Part shown: one piece after another, positions 33,596 to 42,569 of the stretch
Layout of the letters: each line of letters opens with the position of its first letter
How positions within the stretch are numbered: the stretch's first letter is position 1
Origin: CAIQJJ01 sp049325275
GTDB taxonomy: Bacteria > Chloroflexota > Anaerolineae > Anaerolineales > UBA4823
Length of the DNA stretch: 64,000 bases
NCBI GenBank assembly: GCA_049325275.1
Contig: JBMOLU010000040.1
Location: 124,001-188,000 of the forward strand
Direction of reading: 5' to 3'
Translations under genes and position numbers: made by a program
The notes under the pieces: model-generated
Databases searched by the model: none
What the model was told of the DNA's origin: nothing
The model's input: the letters and a program-made list of their open reading frames with translations, nothing else

Positions 33596-35095
33596 TTAAC
33601 GTTGCGAATCGGCCTGCCCGGCCTGCCGAAAAATGACGGCCAGCAGCGCCACCATCACGACGGCCAGCGGCAGCAAGCTGGCCGGCCCTTGCAGTTTTAA
33701 GATCATCCCCAGGTTGCGGGCGATGTCCCCGCCGGCCAGGGCAGGCAGCGAGATGCGCCACAACGGGTTGGGGGTCATATCGGGGAAGCTCTGCCCGGCA
33801 ATCGTCTCGGCCCAGATCAGGGCGATCGAAAGCACGACCAGCGCGACAGCAAGCGCTTGCACCCAGGCGTGGCCGGCGTGCCGGTCCAGAAAATAAGCAA
33901 ACGGAAAGGCCAACATCGGGATCATCGCTGCCAGGTAGGCCGGCCCGACCGCAAAACCGCCCCACCACATCACCGAAGAACCGTAAAACAGAAACGTAAT
34001 GCCCACCGACCACAGCACGACCCAAAATTCGGCGCGCAGGCTGTTTTTGCGGAACCAATACACGAAGCCAGGAATGGCCAGCAGCAGCGCCGGCGAGAGG
34101 TAAAACATGCCGCGGAAGGGACTGAACGTCAGGCCGTAAATGGCCTCCCAGTGCGGGGCTGTGATGCTGATCAGGCCCTGGGAGTGCACGTCCTGGTACA
34201 ACGCCGAGTACTTGTAGCCCACGGGCAGCACGGTATCGAAGCAGCGGTAATTGTAAAACATCATCAGCAGCACGGGCAGGGCGCCGGCGACGACGAACGG
34301 AATGAACTTGCGCAGGTCCGCCACGTTGAAGCGGGCGCTATCGCTGTCACGTAGCCCGAGCACGGCATAGAAAAACAGCGCCGCCAGGATAAAGACACTG
34401 GGATAGTCGGTGATGAAGGCGTAGCCCATCAGCAGCCCGACCAGCCACAGCCAGCGTGTCGCAAGCTCCTTACGCCGCATACGAAACAGAAGATAGAAGC
34501 TGGTGATGTGCAGTACGGCTGCAATCTGGCGCCCGTTGAGGGTCTGTGCGTAGGGAAAGGCCACCGTACCCAGCCCGTAGAGCAGCACGGCCAGGATGCG
34601 GATACGCCGGTTGGGGATGAAATCTCCCAGGAAGACGTACAACAGCGCGCCCAAAAAGGCCGACGGCAGCGAAACGGTAAAGAACGTTACCACATAGAGC
34701 GCCATTGCCTGGTAGACCTTGTCGTACAGCAGTCCGCTGCCGTCTTCACGCAGCGTGGCGTTCATTGCCGGATTGTTTGCCAGGCGGTTGATCAGGTTGT
34801 CGACCAGCGAGGTCGACGCCAGGCCCTTGAAAAGCGCATAAAACGGCACCCCCAAGAAGGACGTGCCGGGAGCCTTGTCGCTGTAGTGTTTGCCTTGGTA
34901 GAGCGCGTAGTCGCCGGTGTTCTGGTAATAATCGTCGATGACGAACGTGCCCTGGTCGACGATCGCCATGGTCAGGTCGAGCTTGGAGTTTTGGCCCCAG
35001 TCGGCCCAGCGTGGGAAGAAGTAGGCGTAAGCTGCCAACAGCAAAAGGAACAGCCACACGGCCGGGCCGCGCAGGGATTGTTTCAGCAGATTCAT
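33596..35095 (-). CDS. polytopic membrane protein, probable glycosyltransferase (GT39/GT83-like)
   Basis: A 499-aa protein with about eleven transmembrane helices. The first extracytoplasmic loop contains RWADWGQNSKLDLTMAIVDQGTF and YSDKAPGTSFLGVPFYALF; the K-x-PG-x-SFLG pattern recurs in bacterial GT-C-like proteins. GGAG lies 8 bases before the ATG. No firm catalytic assignment is possible, but three such proteins in a row (32.0-36.8 kb) with two polyprenyl-phosphate glycosyltransferases in the same cluster fit periplasmic glycan decoration. Confidence 0.75.
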   Translation of the reverse strand: MNLLKQSLRGPAVWLFLLLLAAYAYFFPRWADWGQNSKLDLTMAIVDQGTFVIDDYYQNTGDYALYQGKHYSDKAPGTSFLGVPFYALFKGLASTSLVDNLINRLANNPAMNATLREDGSGLLYDKVYQAMALYVVTFFTVSLPSAFLGALLYVFLGDFIPNRRIRILAVLLYGLGTVAFPYAQTLNGRQIAAVLHITSFYLLFRMRRKELATRWLWLVGLLMGYAFITDYPSVFILAALFFYAVLGLRDSDSARFNVADLRKFIPFVVAGALPVLLMMFYNYRCFDTVLPVGYKYSALYQDVHSQGLISITAPHWEAIYGLTFSPFRGMFYLSPALLLAIPGFVYWFRKNSLRAEFWVVLWSVGITFLFYGSSVMWWGGFAVGPAYLAAMIPMLAFPFAYFLDRHAGHAWVQALAVALVVLSIALIWAETIAGQSFPDMTPNPLWRISLPALAGGDIARNLGMILKLQGPASLLPLAVVMVALLAVIFRQAGQADSQR

Positions 35096-35163
35096 CGAAC
35101 ACTCCTATAAGAGCTTGCTTGTACGTTCGGAAACCGGTCAGGTGGAGGAGACGCTTGCCCAGC

Positions 35164-36828
35164 CTAGCGCAAAACGCAGTAAACGCTGGCCTTGGGTAGG
35201 GAAAAGCAGGGTTGCAGAAACGCCGCCTCGGAGGCATCGAAACCGCCCAGTTCGCGTTCGCTGGCGCCCACCAGCACATAATCGACGCTGTATTCCTCGA
35301 TCACCTTCAGGCGATCTGCGGCAGGGGTGGCGGCGTCGAAGAAGGCTTCGACCAGGGCCTGCTTCTCATACAAATCCTTGGTCATGGCCCAGTGGGCGAT
35401 GAAAGCGCGCGCCCCCGTGCGGCTGGGGATGTACTGTCCCACATCCGAGGCGCTCAAGACCACGTCGTCCGCCTGGGCGTTTTGCGCCAGCCAGTCGAGG
35501 GCGGCCACCTCGTCTTTGTAGGGGAAGTGGGTGTGCGGCAGGCGCTTGACGACAACGAACTGCCAGGCCAGCAGGTAGACATTGACCAAAAGGGTGGCAG
35601 CCAGCACGGCCAGCCCGATGCCTGTCGATAGGCGCGTCCAGGAGATCCTTTTGACCCAGGCAAGCGCTTGCAGCTTTTCTTCCAGCCAGGGCAACATGCT
35701 GCCAAAGAAGGTCTCTGCGGCCAGGATGGCCACCGGAATCTGCCAGCCGTTGAGATAGTGGATCTGGAAGTTCAAGGGGATGTAAATCAGGAAGAAGTTT
35801 GCCAGGAACCAGACGCGTACGAACAGCGCCTGCGGCGAAAGGCGCTTCAAGGGTACGAATCCGGTGAAGCCCAGCAGCGCGGCGATGAAGGGAAGCCCCA
35901 TCAAGAAGAGCAGGTGGAAGGGGTCGGGTGTCCAGGCTCCGGCATTGTCGAATTGAGCCAGCACGGCCTTCCATACCGGAAAGGTGCGCGTGATGTAAAG
36001 GGAGTATAGCGACGGCCAGATCGACGTGATGCCGACCAGGAAGAGCGAGATCACCGGCTGCCAGCGCCAGCCGTCCCGCAGCAGCAGCGCCAGCGTGAAA
36101 GCGGCCAGGATGGCGCCCATCAACAGAATGTCGTAGGCGTGCTCCCAACCCAGGACGATCGCCGACAGGCAGGCCAGTGCCGTGTAACGCCACTGCTGGC
36201 GTTCGTAGCCTAACAGGAAGAAGCCGTAGATCAGCAGCATCAGGGTTGCCGAAATGATGAAGTGGTTGAACCCCAGCATTGCCAGGAAAGAATTCGACTC
36301 GATCACGTACACGTCGGCCGGAAAGAGCACGTCGCTGCGGTGCGAGAGATATTTTTCCACCACCCACAGCCAACCCAACCCGCCGCCGAAGTAGGCCAGC
36401 AGGAAGGCCGCCGCGCGGCGCTTCGCTTCCGGCTGCACCATGCGAATGAACCAATCCAGCGCCAGGGCGAAAGCGAAAATGCTAAAAATGCGGTATCCCT
36501 GCGTCACCCCGATCGCGCTGGCGCCGGTCAGTACGCTGATCTTAGCCAGCAGCCACCACAGCAGGTTGAAAAACACGGCTTCGTTCGGTTCGGGAGTGAG
36601 CTGGTTCGAGATCAGGTTGGCTGTGGTGAAGCCCTTCCACCACGACCAATACTGGGCGATGTCGGGTGTGTTGGTGACGATGCCCATGAAAACCCGGTCG
36701 TCGGGGGTGATCCAGGCTCCGAAAATATAGGGCAGGCTGGTAAGCACGGCCACGATCAGGGCGCAAGCCAGCGGAAAGCGCCTGGCCCGCAGGAAAGCAT
36801 GCACGGATGTGAAGAAGTTCGATTTCAT
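35164..36828 (-). CDS. polytopic membrane protein with C-terminal soluble domain, GT-C-like
   Basis: A 554-aa protein with about twelve helices. An early extracytoplasmic loop carries WITPDDRVFMGIVTNTPDIAQYWSWWKG, with paired acidic residues as in GT-C enzymes. The C-terminal 110 residues (ALDWLAQNAQADDVVLSASDVGQYIPSRTG) form the soluble domain often found after such membrane regions. The start overlaps the upstream GT4 stop in an ATGA. It is separated by 68 bases from the next membrane-protein gene. The donor is probably lipid-linked; the acceptor is unknown. Confidence 0.75.
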   Translation of the reverse strand: MKSNFFTSVHAFLRARRFPLACALIVAVLTSLPYIFGAWITPDDRVFMGIVTNTPDIAQYWSWWKGFTTANLISNQLTPEPNEAVFFNLLWWLLAKISVLTGASAIGVTQGYRIFSIFAFALALDWFIRMVQPEAKRRAAAFLLAYFGGGLGWLWVVEKYLSHRSDVLFPADVYVIESNSFLAMLGFNHFIISATLMLLIYGFFLLGYERQQWRYTALACLSAIVLGWEHAYDILLMGAILAAFTLALLLRDGWRWQPVISLFLVGITSIWPSLYSLYITRTFPVWKAVLAQFDNAGAWTPDPFHLLFLMGLPFIAALLGFTGFVPLKRLSPQALFVRVWFLANFFLIYIPLNFQIHYLNGWQIPVAILAAETFFGSMLPWLEEKLQALAWVKRISWTRLSTGIGLAVLAATLLVNVYLLAWQFVVVKRLPHTHFPYKDEVAALDWLAQNAQADDVVLSASDVGQYIPSRTGARAFIAHWAMTKDLYEKQALVEAFFDAATPAADRLKVIEEYSVDYVLVGASERELGGFDASEAAFLQPCFSLPKASVYCVLR

Positions 36829-38009
36829 GGTTGGTAGACCTCATCCAGGGGCTTGCAAGCGGCCCGGTAATCGTAGGTGCTTTCGATCAGCGCCCGCCCG
36901 TTTCGGCCGAGTTGTTCGGCCAGAGCGCGGTCGTTCAACAAGCGCAGCACCGCGTCGGCGAACCCGTCGGGGGTGTTGGCGATCAGCACGTGCTCGCCGT
37001 CTTTCACCGCAATGCCCTCGCAGCCCAGGCTGGTGGTGACGAGCGGTAGGCCGCGCGCCAGCGCCTCCAAAATCTTGACGCGCATCCCGCCGCCGGCGCG
37101 TAAGGGTACGATAAAGACCCCGGCCTGTTCCATGTAGGGCTGCAATTCGGGCACGTAGCCGGTCACGTTGATCTTATCATCCTGCTCGCCGCGCGCCACC
37201 AGGCTCTGCGGCGGGCGTGCGCCGACCAGGTCGACGACGCTTTCCGGGCGCTGTTGGCGGATCCAGGGCAAAATCTCGTCCAGGAACCAGTGGATGCCGT
37301 CGATATTGGGCGGCCAATACATCGTGCCGAAGTGCAGGATGTGATCGGCCCCGGGCCGGCGTTCGACCGGCGGCAGTTCGTCTACGTCGATGGCGATCGG
37401 GATGACTTCCATCGGGTACGGATGGCCGATGGCTTCTTCGAGGGCAGCCTGATCTTCGGCGCTGACGGCCAGCACGGCATCGAACGCCTGGCAAACTTTC
37501 CCTTCGTACTTTTTGAGCAGGCGCCAGTCGCGCGCCAGCAGCCACTTTTTGGGGCCGGGATGCATCGTGTCTGCCAGGCGTTTGTAGAGCAGCCACAGGG
37601 CATTGTGGGCGTCCATGACTTTACGTGCCCCCGGCACGCGTTGGGCATATTGCGCCATATTGAGCTGATCGGCATGGGCGACGGCGAAGCCTTCGCGGCG
37701 CGCCAGGTCATCGACCAGCCGACGCATGGCGGTCCGGTCGTCGCGCGTCATCATCCAGGGCTGGTTGGTAAAGAGCGAGCGCAGCAGCGCCAGCCCATCG
37801 AGCAGGGGGCTGCGTTTCATTGCCACGGTATGCACTGCCTTGCAGTAGCGGCGCAGATGCGCCTCGTCGGAAGACTGGTCGCCGCGCACGAACGATACCA
37901 GCGTGATATCGTGCTGGCGGGCCAGGTACTTGATCACGTTCCAGGTCTTGATCTTGGGGCCGCTGTCAGGTGGGTACGGGAGAACTTGGGTAAGGAGGAT
38001 GACTTTCAT
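36825..38009 (-). CDS. GT4-family glycosyltransferase
   Basis: A 394-aa GT-B enzyme beginning MKVILLTQVLPYPPDSGPKIKTWNV. The C-terminal domain has ILHFGTMYWPPNIDGIHWF and the donor motif GGMRVKILEALARGLPLVTTSLGCEGI, where Glu of KILEAL is the conserved EX7E residue. It resembles other glycan-locus sugar transferases whose N-terminus reads PYPPxSGxxxR. The donor is unknown. Its stop overlaps the next start by 4 bases. ATG 38009 is preferred to an in-frame codon three positions upstream because it gives the usual N-terminus. Confidence 0.9.
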   Translation of the reverse strand: MKVILLTQVLPYPPDSGPKIKTWNVIKYLARQHDITLVSFVRGDQSSDEAHLRRYCKAVHTVAMKRSPLLDGLALLRSLFTNQPWMMTRDDRTAMRRLVDDLARREGFAVAHADQLNMAQYAQRVPGARKVMDAHNALWLLYKRLADTMHPGPKKWLLARDWRLLKKYEGKVCQAFDAVLAVSAEDQAALEEAIGHPYPMEVIPIAIDVDELPPVERRPGADHILHFGTMYWPPNIDGIHWFLDEILPWIRQQRPESVVDLVGARPPQSLVARGEQDDKINVTGYVPELQPYMEQAGVFIVPLRAGGGMRVKILEALARGLPLVTTSLGCEGIAVKDGEHVLIANTPDGFADAVLRLLNDRALAEQLGRNGRALIESTYDYRAACKPLDEVYQP

Positions 38010-38040
38010 GCGCGCCAATGGAAACCCTTTCGTCGGTACG

Positions 38041-38958
38041 TTATACGCCGGCCAGCTTTTCAGAGAGTTCTTTGAGCGAGATCACCGCCCGCCCGCGCTT
38101 GCCGCCGCTGATCAGCCTCACGAAGCCGTGCGCGCCGCCCTTGAGCGCCGTAAAGAGATAAATCAGCACCTTGAGCGCCGCTGCAGGCGTGTTGCCGTAA
38201 TGCTTGCGGAAGAAGCGCACCCGGCTCTGGTACAGATCGCCTTCGCGTTTCGTACGCCGTTCGTTGCTGCTGCCGCTGCCGTGGTGGATGATGCGCGCCT
38301 CCGGGTGATACCAGACCTGCCAGCCGGCCTCTTTCATCGAGCAGCACCAGTCCACTTCCTCGGCGTACATAAAAAAATTCTCGTCGAAGCCGCCGACCTG
38401 CTCGAACGTCTCGCGGCGCACCAGCATGCAGGCGCCCTCGACGTAATCGACGGCCTGCGGCCCGCGTTCTTCGGCCGGGCCGCGGCTCGGGTAGTGCCGG
38501 CCGTACAGCGCCCTTCCCAGGCCGCTCAGGATCAGGAACTCCTGCCATAAGGTGGGAAAGGGCGTATACGAAGCCTGAAAGCTACCGTCGGTGTTGCGCA
38601 GGTGTGCGCCGACCATGCCCGCGCGCTCCTGGCTTTGCGCCAGTTGCAGCAAGGCGTCGATCGATCCTGGTGTGGCGACGGCGTCGCTGTTGAACAAAAG
38701 CATGAACCTTCCCCGGCTCCGGGCCATGGCCTGGTTGTTGGCGCGCCCGAACCCGACGTTTTCGCGGTTGGCGATCACCTGCACCGCCGGGAAGTCTCTG
38801 GCGAGCATGGCCAACGAATCGTCGCCGGAGGCGTTGTCGACGACCCAGATGTCGTGTGCGACGCCCGGCAGCGTATCTGCCAGCGATTGCAGGCACTCGG
38901 CCAGCAGGGCGCGCGTGTTCCAATTGACGATGATGATGCTTAGCAAAATATCGGACAT
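38041..38958 (-). CDS. GT2-family glycosyltransferase (rhamnosyltransferase-like)
   Basis: A 305-aa GT-A enzyme of the WbbL/RfbF type. The opening SIIIVNWNTRALLAECLQSL, the nucleotide-binding WVVDNASGDDS and the metal motif LLFNSDAVATPGSID are clear. The acceptor-side block EGACMLVRRETFEQVGGFDENFFMYAEEVDWC is typical of the family. It lies 3 bases after the O-antigen ligase gene, so the two are probably cotranslated. A deoxyhexose donor such as dTDP-rhamnose is usual in this subgroup but cannot be shown here. Confidence 0.9.
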   Translation of the reverse strand: MSDILLSIIIVNWNTRALLAECLQSLADTLPGVAHDIWVVDNASGDDSLAMLARDFPAVQVIANRENVGFGRANNQAMARSRGRFMLLFNSDAVATPGSIDALLQLAQSQERAGMVGAHLRNTDGSFQASYTPFPTLWQEFLILSGLGRALYGRHYPSRGPAEERGPQAVDYVEGACMLVRRETFEQVGGFDENFFMYAEEVDWCCSMKEAGWQVWYHPEARIIHHGSGSSNERRTKREGDLYQSRVRFFRKHYGNTPAAALKVLIYLFTALKGGAHGFVRLISGGKRGRAVISLKELSEKLAGV

Positions 38959-38961
38959 AGG

Positions 38962-40443
38962 CTAACGGGCGATTGCCTGGCTTTTTGGGATGGGTGTGGA
39001 CCGCGTCATGCGTTCGATGACCAGGATGGTGCCCATGAAAAGCCAGTTGTAGACGGCATAATCGAAGCCGGCAATGGATTGCGTATAGGCAAATGGAAAC
39101 AGCCAGTCGCCGAAGGCCATCATCAGCATGCAGCCGATCGTGCCGGCAAAGGCGGCGTTGGCGGCGGCTTCGAAGAAGTCGCCGCGCCCGTGTAGGCGCA
39201 GCACCAGCAGGAATCCGATCAGCGCCAGCCCGAAGAAGACCCACAGGATCAGGCCCAAACCGACCATGCCGGTCTGGGCGACGATGTCGATGTAGTTGCT
39301 GTGGGTGGCCGTACCTTCCAGCGGAAAATAGGTCATGTAGTAAGCGGCGTAGCCTGCCGGGCCGGTACCGAACAGCCAGTGCTCGCGTGTGACGCGCCAG
39401 TTCACCTCCCAGGCGGCCAGGCGAGTCTCGCCGCTCTCCGAGTTCTCGGCTGCCAGCACCTCGTTCACATATCCAAAGACGGTGTTGTAATTGATCGCCA
39501 GCAGAAAGGCAGCCGCCAGGCCGAGCCAGAAAACCAGCTTTTTCGAACGCATCCACACGATGATCCCCATGCCGACCAGGCCGGGCAGCCAACCGGCCAG
39601 CCAGGAGATGTGCAGCCCCACACCCCAGAACATCCACAGACCTGCCTGGCCCAGCAGCAGGGCGCGCTGCCACTTCTTCAACCCGGCGTGGAACAGGCCC
39701 AACGCCCCGGCATATAGAATCACCCACATGGTAAACATCCCGCCTGTGTTGACCGGTGGGATGCGAATGCCGAAAAACTGGCGTGGAATGCCCAAAACGC
39801 CGGCCAGTAAGATCACGGCAACCATGACCATCAACGTTCTTTCGTGCTTGACGAAGTTGACCACGATCAGCAGCGCCATCGGCAGCATGATCATCACCAG
39901 GGCGGAGGCGGCCTGGACGAACGGAAAGCTGCGCCAGGTCATCACCTGCGGGTCGCGGAACAGGTTGCTCCAAACCAGCGAAACGACGGTCGTCACCATG
40001 AAGGCCAGGATCGGCGCATTGAGCGGCGTGGGTTCGATGTGAAAACGTTTTTCCACCAGCAGCATGTGAAGAAGCCAGATAGCGAAAAAGCCCATCGTAG
40101 CCACCAGGCTGAACACCAGGCGGCTGCCCGTGCCGGTCGGTAGCGAAAGCGGCACAAAGGCGGCCATCAACAAGATGATGATGGGAAACAGCTCGAAACG
40201 CTTGAGCAGAAAATCAATCGCCAGGAACAGTACCGGCACGACCGCAACGGCCAAGAACAACGGTGCATAGCGGGTATACCGGGCGGCCCCCAGGCTGAAT
40301 GCTACCGAAGCCCCCAGTACACCCAGGATGGCCGCAAATTTAAACAGGACGAACCAACGGTCCAGGAACCAGTCGGCAATGGCGTTGCGTAGGGCAACGA
40401 TCTTATCGAATAGCGTCAGTCCAAAGGTCGCAAAGGATCGCAT
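38962..40443 (-). CDS. O-antigen ligase / polymerase family protein (Wzy_C)
   Basis: A 493-aa polytopic membrane protein with about 11-12 helices. The large extracytoplasmic loop carries the Wzy_C signature: LFGTGPAGYAAYYM, then THSNYIDIVAQTGMVGLGLILW, with the His and Arg/Thr residues expected for the active loop. It would either polymerise lipid-linked repeat units or ligate the finished chain to its anchor. It lies 9 bases after a GT4 gene and 3 before a GT2 gene. With the flippase at 43864-45348 and the BY-kinase it completes a Wzx/Wzy-type set. Confidence 0.88.
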   Translation of the reverse strand: MRSFATFGLTLFDKIVALRNAIADWFLDRWFVLFKFAAILGVLGASVAFSLGAARYTRYAPLFLAVAVVPVLFLAIDFLLKRFELFPIIILLMAAFVPLSLPTGTGSRLVFSLVATMGFFAIWLLHMLLVEKRFHIEPTPLNAPILAFMVTTVVSLVWSNLFRDPQVMTWRSFPFVQAASALVMIMLPMALLIVVNFVKHERTLMVMVAVILLAGVLGIPRQFFGIRIPPVNTGGMFTMWVILYAGALGLFHAGLKKWQRALLLGQAGLWMFWGVGLHISWLAGWLPGLVGMGIIVWMRSKKLVFWLGLAAAFLLAINYNTVFGYVNEVLAAENSESGETRLAAWEVNWRVTREHWLFGTGPAGYAAYYMTYFPLEGTATHSNYIDIVAQTGMVGLGLILWVFFGLALIGFLLVLRLHGRGDFFEAAANAAFAGTIGCMLMMAFGDWLFPFAYTQSIAGFDYAVYNWLFMGTILVIERMTRSTPIPKSQAIAR

Positions 40444-40452
40444 AAAAAACGC

Positions 40453-41655
40453 TCACTCGGCCGGGAGAATTTGTTCGAAAAATGCCTGCAATCGCCCGCC
40501 CACAGCGGCCCAGTCGTACGACATCACGGTGCGGTAACCGCATTCGCCGATCTGCCGGCGCAGGGCGGCGTCTTCGAGAAGGCGCAAAACGGTTCCGGCG
40601 AAGGCCTGCGGTTCGTCGGCGATTAAAATGTCCTCACCGGGGCGCAGTTGCAGTCCTTCGGCGCCTTTTTGTGTGGCGATGACGGGCGTGCGCAGCGCCA
40701 ACGATTCCAGGATTTTCAGGCGCGTGCCGCCCCCGATGCGTAGGGGAACGATGCTGGCCCAGCTTTGGGCGATGGCCGGGCGCACATCTGGCAGGTGCCC
40801 GGTAAACGTGACGTTGGGCGCCTGAGGGAGCTTGTCCAGCGCAACGCCCTCCAGCCGCCCGGTGACGAACAGATGTGCCTGTGGGCGCTGCGCTAACACC
40901 CGGGGCCAGATTTCCCGAAGGAAAAAATCTACGGCGTCGAAATTGGCGCCGTAGGTCAGCGCACCAGAGTAAATCAGCGTGTCCGGTTTGGGCGCGCCGA
41001 ATTCGCCCGCGTAGTGAGCGATGGCGATGCCGTTCGGAATCACGCTGCAATGGGTCGTGGTTGCTTTTCCCTGCAGCACGCTTGCGATGCGCTGTAACTC
41101 GACTTCTGAAACCGCCGTGTAGCCGTCGAAACGCGCCAGCAGGTAGTTGATATAGCTCGTCCACTTTTGCCACATCAGCCTGTGGCGCAAGCGCCGCAGT
41201 GCGTTGCTCTCCCTTATTTGTTGTTCGTAGAGGGTGGTCAATTCGACTTCCTCCAAGATACGCACGCGTGCAGACCGGTTCGGGATTTCCAGTGCGTAGG
41301 CGGCCATATCGATTTGAGAAGCGATCACCATATCGTAACTTTTTTTGGCCGTCGCAAGCGCGATGGCCTGTTGCATGGCGGGATTGTGCGTGTCGAGCAC
41401 CGAGCGCGGCCACGGGCTGAAAAAGCCAAACAAGGCCTTCAGGCGGCGCGGTTCAAAGGGTTCGTAGGGAATGACTCGCACGTTGCGGCAGTATTTGCCG
41501 GCCTGTGTGAGATCGCTGGTGGCGCCGGCCACGACGAAAGAAATTAAGTCTACCGTGTGGTGACTCGAGATGCCGTTCAGTAAATTGGAGATGCGGATGC
41601 GCGCACCGTTATTCGGCGGCCAGGGAAACCAACGGGAGAGGAAGAGGATGTTCAC
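40453..41655 (-). CDS. GT4-family glycosyltransferase
   Basis: A 400-aa GT-B enzyme. The GTG at 41655 is chosen: GGAG lies 8 bases upstream, the codon overlaps the preceding stop as GTGA, and the product then starts (M)NILFLSRWFPWPPNNGARIR. The donor region is GGTRLKILESLALRTPVIATQKGAEGL, with the conserved Glu in KILESL. LIYSGALTYGANFDAVDFF marks the start of the C-terminal lobe. It is close in architecture to the GT4 at 36825-38009, suggesting an old duplication within the locus. Confidence 0.9.
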   Translation of the reverse strand: MNILFLSRWFPWPPNNGARIRISNLLNGISSHHTVDLISFVVAGATSDLTQAGKYCRNVRVIPYEPFEPRRLKALFGFFSPWPRSVLDTHNPAMQQAIALATAKKSYDMVIASQIDMAAYALEIPNRSARVRILEEVELTTLYEQQIRESNALRRLRHRLMWQKWTSYINYLLARFDGYTAVSEVELQRIASVLQGKATTTHCSVIPNGIAIAHYAGEFGAPKPDTLIYSGALTYGANFDAVDFFLREIWPRVLAQRPQAHLFVTGRLEGVALDKLPQAPNVTFTGHLPDVRPAIAQSWASIVPLRIGGGTRLKILESLALRTPVIATQKGAEGLQLRPGEDILIADEPQAFAGTVLRLLEDAALRRQIGECGYRTVMSYDWAAVGGRLQAFFEQILPAE

Positions 41656-42569
41656 GTGATGTTCTCCGCTTTGCCAAATCGCCCGCGGTGAAAATCTGCA
41701 ATCGCCTGCCACATGGCCCGGCGCTGGGGCGCTTTATGCCGCCACTTGGGTTTGAGCGTCCAGCTTAACAGAGTGCGGGCGTTCTTGAAATAGGTTGCAG
41801 CCCAGGCTTGCCAGTTTGCCCGGGTACAGCGTAAAAAGAGCAGTTGGTTGCGTGTCATGTAGTAATGGACGCGCGGCGACGCTTCACGCGCCTCGGCAGA
41901 AATCTTGTGCCAGATTTTTGCCGCCGGCACCAGCAGGATGCGGTACCCGGCCCGCGCGACGCGCACACACCATTCCGTCTCTTCGTAATAAGCGAAAAAG
42001 CGTTCGTCGAGTGGACCGACCTGGGCGACCACACTCGTTTTAATCAACAGGGCGCAGCCGGTAACGAAATCGACACCATAGGGTGCAGTGCTTTGGCCGC
42101 TTTGCGTCAGGCCAATGCCGATCATGCTCGTCTCGCCGCGCTGCCAGTCGATGCGCCCACCGGCAGACCACAGCACTTCCGGCCTGGCAAAGTAGTAAAT
42201 CTGCGGGCCGGTAATACCGATCTCGGGGTCGGCGTGGGCGGCCTGCACCAGCCTGCTTAGAAAATCTGGCGCCACCTCGGTGTCGTTGTTGAGCAGCAGG
42301 GCGTAGTCATAACCTTCCTGCACGGCAGTTTCCAGGCCCTGGTTGTTGCCTCCGACGAAGCCCAGGTTGGCTGCGTTTTCGATCCGGCGGATGTGCGGGT
42401 ATGCTGCCCGCAGAGCGGCGACCGAATCGTCGCTCGAGGCATTGTCGATCACCAGGATGCCGGCATTGGGATAATCGATCTGCCCCAGCGATTTCAGGCA
42501 GGCCAGGGTGTCTTCTTTGCCGTTCCAGTTAAGGATGATGATCAGAACGGATGGCGTAGGAGCTGTCAT
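41652..42569 (-). CDS. GT2-family glycosyltransferase
   Basis: A 305-aa GT-A enzyme with VLIIILNWNGKEDTLACLKSL, VIDNASSDDS, the metal motif LLLNNDTEVAPDFL, and the acceptor block GCALLIKTSVVAQVGPLDERFFAYYEETEWC. A basic C-terminal tail of about 50 residues (LKPKWRHKAPQRR) may bind the membrane face. Both ends overlap neighbouring GT4 genes by 4 bases (ATGA and GTGA), so translation is coupled to them. It is the same length as the GT2 at 38041-38958 and likely a paralogue. The donor and acceptor are unknown. Confidence 0.9.
   Translation of the reverse strand: MTAPTPSVLIIILNWNGKEDTLACLKSLGQIDYPNAGILVIDNASSDDSVAALRAAYPHIRRIENAANLGFVGGNNQGLETAVQEGYDYALLLNNDTEVAPDFLSRLVQAAHADPEIGITGPQIYYFARPEVLWSAGGRIDWQRGETSMIGIGLTQSGQSTAPYGVDFVTGCALLIKTSVVAQVGPLDERFFAYYEETEWCVRVARAGYRILLVPAAKIWHKISAEAREASPRVHYYMTRNQLLFLRCTRANWQAWAATYFKNARTLLSWTLKPKWRHKAPQRRAMWQAIADFHRGRFGKAENIT

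Noticed and set aside
17743..35135. The 13-mer ACGTTCGGAAACC occurs between genes at both 17743 and 35123.
   Set aside because: In a 64-kb window many 13-mers recur by chance, and the flanking bases do not match.
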